Shown here: piece by piece, positions 17,277-25,606 of the stretch
Layout of the letters: each line of letters begins with the position of its first letter
How positions within the stretch are numbered: position 1 is the first letter of the stretch
NCBI GenBank assembly: GCA_903884655.1
Contig: CAISFO010000066.1
Span: forward strand, 1-34,656
DNA from: an uncultured Holophagaceae bacterium
Lineage (GTDB): Bacteria > Acidobacteriota > Holophagae > Holophagales > Holophagaceae
DNA: 34,656 bases
Direction of reading: 5' to 3'
Notes under the pieces: model-generated
Told to the model about the DNA's origin: nothing
Database searches by the model: none
The model's input: only the letters and a program-made list of their open reading frames with translations
Translations under genes and position numbers: made by a program

Positions 17277-18655
17277 GCCTGCCCATCGCCACCCCCTCCA
17301 GCAAGCGCCCCGCCGCCACCAACAGCTGCCGGGTCTGCGCGCCCCTGGGCTCCGTGCTGGCCTTCCGCGGCCTGCGGGGCTGCATGCCCCTCATCCACGG
17401 CTCGCAGGGCTGCGCCACCTACATCCGGCGCTACCTCATCAGCCATTTCCGCGAGCCCATGGACGTGGCCTCCACCTCCTTCGATGAATCTGCCACCATC
17501 TTCGGCGGGCAAAGCAACCTCGCCGCCGCCATCAAGAACCTGGTCACACAGTACCGGCCCGAGGTCATCGGCGTGTGCACCACCTGCCTGGCCGAGACCA
17601 TCGGGGAGGACACGGAAGGCATTCTCCGCGAGATCACCACGGAAGATCCCAGCCTGCCGCCGATCATCCACGTCGCCACGCCCAGCTTCAAGGGATGCCA
17701 GTACCGGGGGTTCCACGAAACGGTGGCCGCGGTGCTGAACACCGTGGCCAAGGGCGGCAAGCCCATGTCCCACGTCAACCTGCTGCCCGGGCCCGTCTCC
17801 CCCGCGGATCTGCGCCACCTGCGCGAGATCGTGGAGGCCTTCAACCTGCCCCTGCTGATGCTGCCCGACTACAGCGAGACCCTGGACGGACCCAGCCTCG
17901 CCACCTACGCGCCGATTCCCGAGGGGGGCGTGTCCCTGGCGGAAGTGGCCGACGCAGGCCGCGCCACCGCCACGCTGCAGCTGGGCGCCACCCTGGAGCC
18001 CGGTCCGGGGGCCGGCCTGCAACGGGATTTCGGAGTGCCCCTGGTGAAGGCCGGCCTCCCCATCGGCGTCCGCGCCACCGATGCGGTCCTCGATTCCCTG
18101 GCGGCCCTGGCCCGGGGGTCGGCCAGCAGATCTTCCGACTTGGATTCGGTGGTTCCCTCCTGGCTGAGCGCCGAGCGGGGCCGACTGGTGGATGCCTACG
18201 TGGATGGCCACAAGTACGTCTCCGGCAAGCGGGTGGCCGTGGTGGGGGATCCTGACCTGGCGGTGGCCGTGGCGGGCTTCTGCGCTGAGATCGGTCTGAT
18301 TCCCGTGCTGGTGGCCAGTGGCGCCCTGACTCACCGCATGGCGTCGTCCCTGGAAGCGCTGGGACTGGCTCCGGGCGCCTTCGAAGTGATGGAGGACGCT
18401 GACTACGACAGCATCCAGAGGCGAGTGGTCGAGCTGAAGCCCGACCTGGTGCTGGGGCCCAGCAAGGCCTATCCCATGACCCGGGCCCTGGGCATCCCCC
18501 TCGTCCGCATCGGGTTCCCGGTTCACGATCGCATCGGCGCCGGCCGTATCCTCCACCTCGGCTACCGCGGCACGCAGCGGCTGTTCGACGAGGTGGCCAA
18601 CGCCCTGCTGACCCATCAGCAGGATTCATCGGAGATGGGCTATGCCTACCAATGA
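17273..18655 (+). CDS. nifN: FeMo-cofactor scaffold protein NifN
   Basis: NifN is the NifK-like partner of NifE in the alpha2-beta2 NifEN scaffold. The 460-residue protein has the expected NifK-family blocks: NSCRVCAPLGSVLAFRGL, IHGSQGCATYIRRYL, STSFDESATIFGG, VCTTCLAETIGED and TPSFKGCQYRGFH. Its C-terminal half carries the third Rossmann-like domain (GKRVAVVGDPDLAVAVAGF, RIGFPVHDRIGAGR). Family membership and its place between nifE and nifB identify it. It overlaps nifE by 4 bases and nifB by 14 bases, showing how compact this operon is. Confidence 0.93.
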   Translation: MSLPIATPSSKRPAATNSCRVCAPLGSVLAFRGLRGCMPLIHGSQGCATYIRRYLISHFREPMDVASTSFDESATIFGGQSNLAAAIKNLVTQYRPEVIGVCTTCLAETIGEDTEGILREITTEDPSLPPIIHVATPSFKGCQYRGFHETVAAVLNTVAKGGKPMSHVNLLPGPVSPADLRHLREIVEAFNLPLLMLPDYSETLDGPSLATYAPIPEGGVSLAEVADAGRATATLQLGATLEPGPGAGLQRDFGVPLVKAGLPIGVRATDAVLDSLAALARGSASRSSDLDSVVPSWLSAERGRLVDAYVDGHKYVSGKRVAVVGDPDLAVAVAGFCAEIGLIPVLVASGALTHRMASSLEALGLAPGAFEVMEDADYDSIQRRVVELKPDLVLGPSKAYPMTRALGIPLVRIGFPVHDRIGAGRILHLGYRGTQRLFDEVANALLTHQQDSSEMGYAYQ

Positions 18656-19919
18656 GCCCCTTGCCGCCCGGAAGATGGCCGGCCATCCCTGTTTCGATGC
18701 GGACGCGAAGCACACCCAGGGCCGGGCGCATCTGCCCGTGGCCCCCGCCTGCAACGTGCAGTGCCACTACTGCAACCGTGACTACGACTGCGTGGCTGAA
18801 AGCCGCCCGGGCGTCACCAGCAGCGTGCTGCAGCCCTGGCAGGCCGAGCGCTACTTTGATGAGATCCTCGAGGCCGATCCCTCCATCTCCGTGGCGGGCA
18901 TCGCCGGTCCCGGCGACGCCCTGGCCAGTGCCGATACGACCCTCAGCACCCTCCGGCGGATCCACGAGAAGCACCCGGAGACCCTGCTCTGCGTGGCCAC
19001 CAACGGGCTGGCCCTGCCCCAGCACGCGGACGCCCTCGCGGCCGCCGGTGTCAGCCACGTCACCGTCACCGTCAACGCGGTCGATCCCGAGATCGGCAAG
19101 CTGTTCTACGCCTGGATCCGCGACGGAAAGAACATCCACCGGGGCCGCGCGGCCGCAGAGCTGCTCTGGTCCCGGCAGCGGGAAGGCATCGCCCGCATGG
19201 CGGCTTTGGGCATCCTGGTGAAGGTCAACACCATCGTCGTGCCGGGCCTCAACGACCGGCACGTGGGTGAGGTGGCGGCGGCCTGCAAGCTGGCCGGTGC
19301 CACCATGCACAACTGCATGGCCATGATCCCCGTGGCAGGTTCCGAATTCGCCAGCCTGCCCGCACCCACGGCCCGGGAGATGACCCTGGCCCGGGAGGCG
19401 GCCTCCAGCTACCTCCCGCAGATGGAGCACTGCAACCGCTGCCGCGCCGACGCGGTGGGCCGCCTCGGCGAAGCCATGTCCCCGGAGCGCTATGCCCTTC
19501 TCGATCGCCACGCCCGGTTGTCGCCGGGGGGGACGGAGCGGAAGCTGGTGGCCGTGGCCAGCATGGAAGGCGCCTTCGTCAACCAGCACCTGGGCGAGGC
19601 GGACGAGCTGCTGATCTACGCCGTGGAGGAGGGAGTCTGCAAACAGGTGGATGTCCGCCGGGCCCCCCCCACCGGCACGGGCAACACCCGCTGGGAAGAG
19701 CTGGGCGACCTGCTGACCGACTGCATCGCACTGCTGGTGGCGGGCATCGGCCCTTCGCCCACGCGGATTCTCCGGGCCCGGGGCCTGCGGGTCTTCGAAA
19801 CCGAAGGCCTGGTGAAAGATCTGGTGCCCGTGGCCGCCACCGGCGGCGAGATCCGCAAGCTCGGCAAACCCTTCCGCTGCGGCGATGGCTGTTCTGGCAA
19901 GGGCCAGGGCTGCGCCTGA
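18642..19919 (+). CDS. nifB: Nitrogenase cofactor biosynthesis radical SAM protein NifB
   Basis: NifB makes the 8Fe-9S-carbide precursor (NifB-co), the committed step of FeMo-co synthesis. The 425-residue protein has the radical SAM motif CNVQCHYC (C37, C41, C44), the HPCF block near residue 15, a GPGDAL glycine motif (IAGPGDALA), and CNRCRADAVG near 265 for the extra clusters. The last third (about 285-410: KLVAVASMEGAFVNQHLGEADELLIY) is a NifX/NafY-like dinitrogenase cofactor-binding domain, so this is the fused NifB-NifX form. The C-terminus adds a cysteine-bearing tail CGDGCSGKGQGCA. The start has GGAG 7 bases upstream, inside nifN. It is the last gene of the operon. Confidence 0.96.
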   Translation: MPTNEPLAARKMAGHPCFDADAKHTQGRAHLPVAPACNVQCHYCNRDYDCVAESRPGVTSSVLQPWQAERYFDEILEADPSISVAGIAGPGDALASADTTLSTLRRIHEKHPETLLCVATNGLALPQHADALAAAGVSHVTVTVNAVDPEIGKLFYAWIRDGKNIHRGRAAAELLWSRQREGIARMAALGILVKVNTIVVPGLNDRHVGEVAAACKLAGATMHNCMAMIPVAGSEFASLPAPTAREMTLAREAASSYLPQMEHCNRCRADAVGRLGEAMSPERYALLDRHARLSPGGTERKLVAVASMEGAFVNQHLGEADELLIYAVEEGVCKQVDVRRAPPTGTGNTRWEELGDLLTDCIALLVAGIGPSPTRILRARGLRVFETEGLVKDLVPVAATGGEIRKLGKPFRCGDGCSGKGQGCA

Positions 19920-19920
19920 A

Positions 19921-20290
19921 GGCACAGAGCAAGACTTCCTGAACCTGTCGGGGAGGAGTCAAAAACAGCGGGACCAGATTCCCAAGAATGAACCTTTAAA
20001 GGAACCATTAGCCACCGATGAACACCGATGAACACCGAAAAAAGATCTGATAAGCGGGGAAGGCCGTGATGAAGGAAGGAAACGTCCCATACGCAAGCAC
20101 GGGCTGCCTCCGGCGGGCCTGTGAGCGGCTGGCCCGGCCTTTGTTGTCTATCTGTTCTCAGGCTTTGATCGGTGTTCATCGGTGTTCATCGGTGGTTTCC
20201 AGATTCTTTGAGGCTCAAGCCTCGACGAGCTTCGGTTCGGTCTGGTCTGGCTGTGTGCCCTCTGCGGCGCTCTGTGTCGTCTGCGTCCAC
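19921..20290. repeat. Nested inverted-repeat element, copy 1 (after nifB)
   Basis: The 418 bases between nifB and the ferredoxin gene hold no convincing gene but a clear repeat structure. A perfect 27-base inverted repeat lies at 20012-20038 and 20169-20195; its arms consist of the unit ACCGATGAAC repeated (left arm begins CCACCGATGAACACCG). Outside it are weaker arms GCACAGAGC (19922-19930) and GCTCTGTGT (20269-20277), 8 of 9 complementary. The same plan recurs after modC at 25152-25425. No transposase or target duplication was seen. I infer a short non-autonomous or REP-like intergenic element. Confidence 0.75.
20114..20142 (+). terminator. Hairpin inside repeat copy 1, possible nif operon terminator
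   Basis: CGGGCC (20114-20119) pairs with GGCCCG (20131-20136) across an 11-base loop, followed by GCCTTTGTTG. It could end the nifB transcript, but the T-run is short and broken. Confidence 0.35.
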
Positions 20291-20337
20291 AAGGCCGTTT
20301 CCCTTGTTTCCAGAAGAAGGCAGTGAAAGGAGCCCCC

Positions 20338-20646
20338 ATGGAATTATCCAACACCCACCTGCTGGTCTGCGCCAGCTTCCGCCTGGCCGGCACTCCCCAG
20401 GGCGTCTGCCACAAGAAAGGGTCGGGCAGCCTGCTGGCCTACCTGGAATCCGAGATCTCCGATCGCGGCATCGAAGGCATCTCCGTGACGGCCACGGGCT
20501 GCCTGAAGGAATGCGAACGCGGTCCCGTGCTGGTGGTGCACCCCGGCAACACCTGGTACGGCGGCGTGGCATCCGAAGGGGACGTGGACCAGATTCTGGA
20601 TGCGATCGAGGCGGGGACGATCGCAGAGAAATACCGTCTGGTGTGA
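20338..20646 (+). CDS. Thioredoxin-like [2Fe-2S] ferredoxin
   Basis: This 102-residue protein has the four-cysteine pattern of thioredoxin-fold [2Fe-2S] ferredoxins: C11 (LLVCASFR), C24 (GVCHKKG), C55 and C59 (ATGCLKECERGPVLVVHP). The GPVLVVHPGNTWYG block is also typical of the family. Proteins of this kind are often encoded in nif clusters and are proposed to serve electron transfer or cluster handling around nitrogenase. The exact donor or acceptor is not known here. The start is the ATG preceded by AAAGGAG; an upstream in-frame codon at 20323 would put that site inside the gene. It is followed after 140 bases by draT. Confidence 0.88.
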   Translation: MELSNTHLLVCASFRLAGTPQGVCHKKGSGSLLAYLESEISDRGIEGISVTATGCLKECERGPVLVVHPGNTWYGGVASEGDVDQILDAIEAGTIAEKYRLV

Positions 20647-20689
20647 CCTCGGCGGAGGCGACCTTCCAAGCTGGTGATCAAGGCCCTGC

Positions 20690-20730
20690 GGGGGAGCACG
20701 CGGCGGGTCCTGGTTCCGCCGTGCTTTCCC
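20690..20730 (+). terminator. Long hairpin between ferredoxin gene and draT
   Basis: GGGGGAGCAC (20690-20699) pairs with GTGCTTTCCC (20721-20730) with two G-T pairs. After a 2-base bulge, GGCGG (20702-20706) pairs with CCGCC (20716-20720) around a 9-base loop. No T-run follows, so it may be an attenuator or mRNA-stabilising element rather than a full terminator. Confidence 0.4.
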
Positions 20731-20786
20731 GAATCCGCCTGCAAGGCTATGATCCCCTTTCCCAGCTTGCTCCGGAAAAGGAAAGG

Positions 20787-21596
20787 ATGAGCCTGCCCGC
20801 CGTGCCCGAGCCCAAGCCCCCTCTGAAACTGGAGGCGGGCTGCTGCAGCCTGCCCCCCTGGGCCCTGGCGTCCCAGGCCTTCCAGGACGACCCTTCGCCC
20901 ATCGAGATCCTGGGGGTGCGGCAGGCCGAGGCGCCCCTGTTTGAGCTCCTGGATCCCATGGAGGACCCCGATCTTCGCCGAGAGGCCTTTCACGACTACA
21001 TGGCCGCCCGCTTCCACATCGACCGGCAGGCCAAGCCCAAGGCCGGCGGGGCCGCGTCGAACAAGCACTACATCCAGTTCCTGCGGGGGTGGCGGCTGGA
21101 CAGCAACGGCCGCTCGGGCGCGGTGCTGAAGGGCTGGGTGGAAAGCCGCTTCGGCCTGCTCGCCACCTACCACAGCGGGATCCTCACCGAGGATCCCGCT
21201 GCCCGGATGAAGTATCTCAACGACAAACGCTACGCCGCCTCCAAGCGCATCACCCTGCAGCTCGATCTGGTCTACAGCTTCTGCCAGTACGAACTCGCCC
21301 GGCGCCACCCTGGCCAGCGCTGGATCACCCTCTACCGGGGCACCCATGATCCCGAGGAATATGCCGTCGACCGCGAAGGCGTCGGCGACGGTTCCCTGGT
21401 GGCCCTCAACAACCTCAGCTCGTTCACCTCCGACCCCGAGATCGCCTGGGAATTCGGCTCCTCGGTCTGGGAAGTGCGGGTTCCGCTGCCCAAGATCGTG
21501 TTCTTCGGCGGGCTGCTGCCCCGGAACTGGCTGGAGAGCGAGCTGGAGTACCTGATCCTGGGCGGCGAGTACCGCGTCAAGAACAAGCGCTACTGA
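20787..21596 (+). CDS. draT: NAD+-dinitrogenase-reductase ADP-ribosyltransferase DraT
   Basis: DraT shuts nitrogenase off by transferring ADP-ribose from NAD+ to the conserved arginine of NifH (Arg97 here) when ammonium rises or energy falls. The 269-residue length is normal for DraT. Visible ADP-ribosyltransferase features are the NAD-binding arginine in TLYRGTHD (R184), the SSFTSD strand (211-216), and ESELEYLILGG with an E-x-E pair (E250/E252 or E252/E254). The start ATG is preceded by AAGGA; the frame is open far upstream into the repeat region, but no other start there has a ribosome site. Its stop overlaps the draG start by one base (TGATG). DraT activity is normally gated by a PII protein, which is not in the window. 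Confidence 0.92.
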   Translation: MSLPAVPEPKPPLKLEAGCCSLPPWALASQAFQDDPSPIEILGVRQAEAPLFELLDPMEDPDLRREAFHDYMAARFHIDRQAKPKAGGAASNKHYIQFLRGWRLDSNGRSGAVLKGWVESRFGLLATYHSGILTEDPAARMKYLNDKRYAASKRITLQLDLVYSFCQYELARRHPGQRWITLYRGTHDPEEYAVDREGVGDGSLVALNNLSSFTSDPEIAWEFGSSVWEVRVPLPKIVFFGGLLPRNWLESELEYLILGGEYRVKNKRY

Positions 21597-22531
21597 TGGC
21601 CGCCCACCTGATCCGTTCCGACCGGATCGCCGGAGGCCTCTGGGGTCTGCTGGTGGGGGATGCCCTGGGGGTGCCCTACGAATTCGCGCCGCCCAACCGG
21701 ATCCCGGCCTTCAATCGCATCGAGATGAAGCCGCCCCGGGACTTCCACCGGGCCTACCTGGGCATTCCGCCCGGCACCTGGAGCGACGATGGCGCCCAGG
21801 CCCTGTGCCTGCTCACCTCGCTGCTGGAGAGGGGCGGCCTGGCTCCCGACGACCTCATGGAACGGCTGGCCCGCTGGTTCCGGGATGGGTACCTCGCCGT
21901 GGGGGGCGAGGTGTTCGACGTGGGGATGCAGACGCGCCGGGTGCTGGACCGCTTCCTGGCGGGCACGGCCCTCATGGACTGCGCCCCCACCGGAGAGTGG
22001 AGCAACGGCAACGGCGCCCTCATGCGCGTCCTGCCGCTGGCCCTCTGGCACCGGGGTTCGGATCGCGATCTCATCACCACGGCCATGCTGCAGTCCCGCC
22101 TCACCCATGGCCATGCACGGTCGGGCCTCTGCTGCGCCCTCTACTGCCTGTGGGCCCGCGAGATCCAGGCGGGCGCCACCCGGCCCTGGCTCTCGGCACT
22201 GGCCATTTTCGAGGCGGTCTTCCCGCCGGGAACCCCGGAACGGCTCGAGTACGACACCAAGATCCATCCGCGGGAACCAGACTCCGCCTGCGGGACGGGC
22301 TACGTGGTGGATACCCTGCTGTCCGCAGTTCAGGTGATGGAAGCCGGCGGCTACGAGGCCGTGGTGAAGGCCTCCATCCAGCTGGGCAACGACACGGATA
22401 CCACCGCCTGTGTCGCCGGGGGCATCGCGGGCCTGCGCGATGGCGTCCATGCCATCCCGGCGCGCTGGCTGCAGATGCTCCGGGGGAAGGACCTAGTGGA
22501 GCCGCTGCTGCAGCGTCTGCTCTCGCGGTGA
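21596..22531 (+). CDS. draG: ADP-ribosyl-dinitrogenase reductase hydrolase DraG
   Basis: DraG reverses DraT by removing ADP-ribose from NifH with a two-manganese centre. The 311-residue protein belongs to the ADP-ribosylglycohydrolase family: GGLWGLLVGDALGVPYEF near the N-terminus, a metal loop WSDDGAQAL (62-70), WSNGNGALMRVLPL, the HGHARS segment, and the C-terminal metal site GNDTDTTACVAGGIAGL. The first metal loop reads SDDG where many family members have TDDT; the aspartates are kept. It is coupled to draT by a one-base overlap and is followed 46 bases later by modA, so draTG and modABC are probably read together. Confidence 0.92.
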   Translation: MAAHLIRSDRIAGGLWGLLVGDALGVPYEFAPPNRIPAFNRIEMKPPRDFHRAYLGIPPGTWSDDGAQALCLLTSLLERGGLAPDDLMERLARWFRDGYLAVGGEVFDVGMQTRRVLDRFLAGTALMDCAPTGEWSNGNGALMRVLPLALWHRGSDRDLITTAMLQSRLTHGHARSGLCCALYCLWAREIQAGATRPWLSALAIFEAVFPPGTPERLEYDTKIHPREPDSACGTGYVVDTLLSAVQVMEAGGYEAVVKASIQLGNDTDTTACVAGGIAGLRDGVHAIPARWLQMLRGKDLVEPLLQRLLSR

Positions 22532-22577
22532 GGGAGTGGAAGGGGTTCGATCAGATACCATCCAGCTGGAGACATCC

Positions 22578-23345
22578 ATGCGACTGTGCTTCCGAAAACT
22601 GGTTTGGCTTCTCTTCATCGCACTGTCAGTCAGTCAGTCCCTCCAGGCGCAGACCCTGAGCATCGCGGCCGCGGCGAACCTAAGGACCGCCATGGATGTG
22701 CTCAAGCCCGCCTTCGAGGCGAGCCACCCGGGGGTCTCCCTGCAGGTGAGCCTGGGGGCCTCCGGCAGCTTCGTGGCGCAGATCCAGCAGGGTGCGCCCT
22801 TCGACCTGTTCCTGGCGGCAGACGCGGAATTCCCGGCGAAATTGGCGGCCGCGGGACTCGTTACCGGCGAGAGCTTTCCCTATGCCACGGGCCGCCTGGT
22901 GTTGTGGGTCCGCAGGGACCTGGGGCTCGATCCCGGCAAGGACGGGCTGAACGTTCTGCTCCATCCTGGGGTCAAGCGCATCGCCATCGCCAATCCCGCC
23001 CTGGCGCCCTTTGGCCGCAGCGCCGAGACCGCACTGAAGGGCGTTGGAATCCACGGGACCGTCCAGTCCAAGCTCGTGTTCGGGGAGAACATCGCCCAGG
23101 CCGCCCAGTACTTGCAGACGGGCGCCACGGACGCGGGGTTCATCAGCTCGCCCCAGGTGCTGGCGCCCGCCCTCGCGAGCGGCCTCGCCTGGACCGTGCC
23201 CCAGCGGCTCTACCCGGTGCAGAAGCAGTGCGGGGTCCTCTTGAGGCGCAGCGCCCAGCCCGCTCTGGCGGCGGCCTTCAAGGCCTACCTCCTGGGCCCG
23301 CAGGCCCAGGCCATTCTTGCCAGGCTGGGCTACGGGGCACCATGA
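22578..23345 (+). CDS. modA: Molybdate ABC transporter, periplasmic binding protein
   Basis: ModA binds molybdate (and tungstate) in the periplasm and delivers it to ModBC. The 255-residue precursor has a signal peptide ending at SLQAQ and the ModA signature LSIAAAANLRTAMDVLKPAFE. It also has LGASGSFVAQIQQGAPFDLFLAADAEFP, the ANPALAPFGRSAETAL segment, and a C-terminal GPQAQAILARLGYG. The start is the ATG with GGAG 6 bases upstream; a codon at 22536 would add 14 residues ahead of the signal peptide and has no site. Location beside draTG and the nif operon says it feeds Mo to FeMo-cofactor synthesis. Confidence 0.93.
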   Translation: MRLCFRKLVWLLFIALSVSQSLQAQTLSIAAAANLRTAMDVLKPAFEASHPGVSLQVSLGASGSFVAQIQQGAPFDLFLAADAEFPAKLAAAGLVTGESFPYATGRLVLWVRRDLGLDPGKDGLNVLLHPGVKRIAIANPALAPFGRSAETALKGVGIHGTVQSKLVFGENIAQAAQYLQTGATDAGFISSPQVLAPALASGLAWTVPQRLYPVQKQCGVLLRRSAQPALAAAFKAYLLGPQAQAILARLGYGAP

Positions 23346-23367
23346 TTCAGTCTTCCGGATGGATTGC

Positions 23368-24044
23368 ATGACTGTTGCCTCGCCTTGGATGGACTGGAGC
23401 GCCGCGGCCCTCAGCCTGCGCCTCGCCCTGAGTGGTGCGCTCCTGCTGGCGCCCCTGGGCATCGCCCTGGCCTGGCCCCTGGCCTTCGGGCGGTTTCGGG
23501 GCAAGGTGATCCTCGAGGCGGCCCTTCTGATGCCCCTGGTGCTGCCGCCGACCGTGCTGGGGTTCTACCTGCTGCAGGGCTTTGGTCCACGCAGTCCTCT
23601 GGGTCGGATCTGGGAAACGATCACGGGCGGCCCGCTGGTGTTCTCCTTCTCGGGACTTCTGCTGGCTTCGCTGCTGATCAACCTGCCCTTCTTCCTCCAG
23701 CCCCTGGTGGCTTCTCTGGGCAGCGTGGACCGGCGCCTGCTGGAGGCCTCGGCCACCCTCGGCCACGGGCGGCTGAGCACCTACCTGCGGGTGGCGCTGC
23801 CGCTGTCCTGGCGGGGCCTGCTTGCCGGGACCATCCTCGCCTTCGCCCACGCCATCGGGGAGTTCGGCGTGGTGCTCATGGTGGGCGGTAACCTGCCAGG
23901 TCGCACCCGCACGCTGTCCATCGCCCTCTTCGACCAGGTGCAGGCCTTTGAGCTGGAGGCGGCCCACCGCACGGCCTTCGCGCTGCTGGCCTTCGCCTTC
24001 CTGGTGCTGCTGTCCACCGCCTGGCTCCGGACCCGGGAGCGGCG

Positions 24045-24048
<4 letters not shown>
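23368..24048 (+). CDS. modB: Molybdate ABC transporter, permease
   Basis: ModB forms the inner-membrane channel of the molybdate importer. The 226-residue protein has about five hydrophobic segments. The cytoplasmic loop that contacts ModC is EASATLGHGRLSTYLRVALPLSWRGLLAG, followed by the typical FAHAIGEFGVVLMVGGN. In-frame starts exist at 23359 and 23317, but 23368 gives the usual family length. It begins 22 bases after modA and overlaps modC by 4 bases (ATGA), so the transporter genes are translated as a unit. Confidence 0.92.
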
Positions 24049-25118
<1,070 letters not shown>

Positions 25119-25128
25119 GGGTTCTTCC

Positions 25129-25152
25129 AGCCCGTTGCAGAAAAGGGCTTTC
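25129..25152 (+). terminator. Possible terminator after modC
   Basis: AGCCC (25129-25133) pairs with GGGCT (25145-25149) across an 11-base loop, followed by only TTC. It is 10 bases after the modC stop. The position suits a terminator; the structure is weak. Confidence 0.3.
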
Positions 25153-25425
25153 ACTACAGAGAGCGCAAAGAAAAGTGCAAAGCTGCTTCAGCCACCGATG
25201 AATTCCGATGTACACCGATGAAAAGCTGAAAGACGCAACAGCGGGATTGGGGTGGGCACTCAGCCCGTACGGGCTGTATCCCGGGCGCCTGGTTCAAGTC
25301 TCTGGCGTTATCGGTTCTCGTTCTTTTGGAGGTGTTTAGCGGTGGTTACAACCTCTTTAACTCAAGGAGCTGGCTTTGCTTCAAGCAGAGACAGCGCGCC
25401 TCTGCGCTCGCTGTCTTCTCTGGTT
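25152..25425. repeat. Nested inverted-repeat element, copy 2 (after modC)
   Basis: Most of the 488-base gap between modC and the protease gene is a diverged relative of the element after nifB. The inner left arm (25192-25222) begins CCACCGATGAATTCCGATG and faces GGTGTTTAGCGGTGG (25331-25345). Outer arms ACAGAGAGCGCAAAG (25156-25170) and CTCTGCGCTCGCTGT (25400-25414) are complementary at 13 of 15 positions. Similarity to copy 1 continues past the right arm (GGTGGTT, then CTTT and CTCAAG). The remaining bases to 25606 show no gene; a ribosome site for the protease lies at the end. Confidence 0.7.
25261..25276. repeat. Perfect 16-base palindrome inside repeat copy 2
   Basis: CAGCCCGTACGGGCTG is self-complementary throughout and sits in the middle of the element between its arms. 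Half of it (ACGGGCTG) recurs at the equivalent place in copy 1 near 20099-20106. It may be the tip of a cruciform or a protein-binding site. Confidence 0.6.
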
Positions 25426-25606
25426 CACCCAAGCCTTCCCGGGACGAATTTTTGAACGACATCTTCCCGGAACCAATCAGGGCTCAACCTCACTGCTAGG
25501 CCAGCAACATGCTGCTCTGGTTGCGGTGGCACCGGAGAAGGTGGGTACCAGTCAGGGCCATGCAATCCCCTCAAGGCAGGTATCCTCGATCACGTAAGGC
25601 GGGATT

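Noticed and set aside
20047..20180. Small coding frames inside the repeat regions after nifB and modC
   Set aside because: Their translations (VFIGVHRW-like strings) come from the inverted-repeat units themselves and lack coding bias.
20012..20195. CRISPR array
   Set aside because: The short repeated units are adjacent, 10 bases long and arranged as an inverted pair with one unique interior; there are no regular spacers and no cas genes.
22532..22577. Molybdenum-cofactor riboswitch or ModE site before modA
   Set aside because: The gap is only 46 bases and contains no structured element or ModE-like palindrome.
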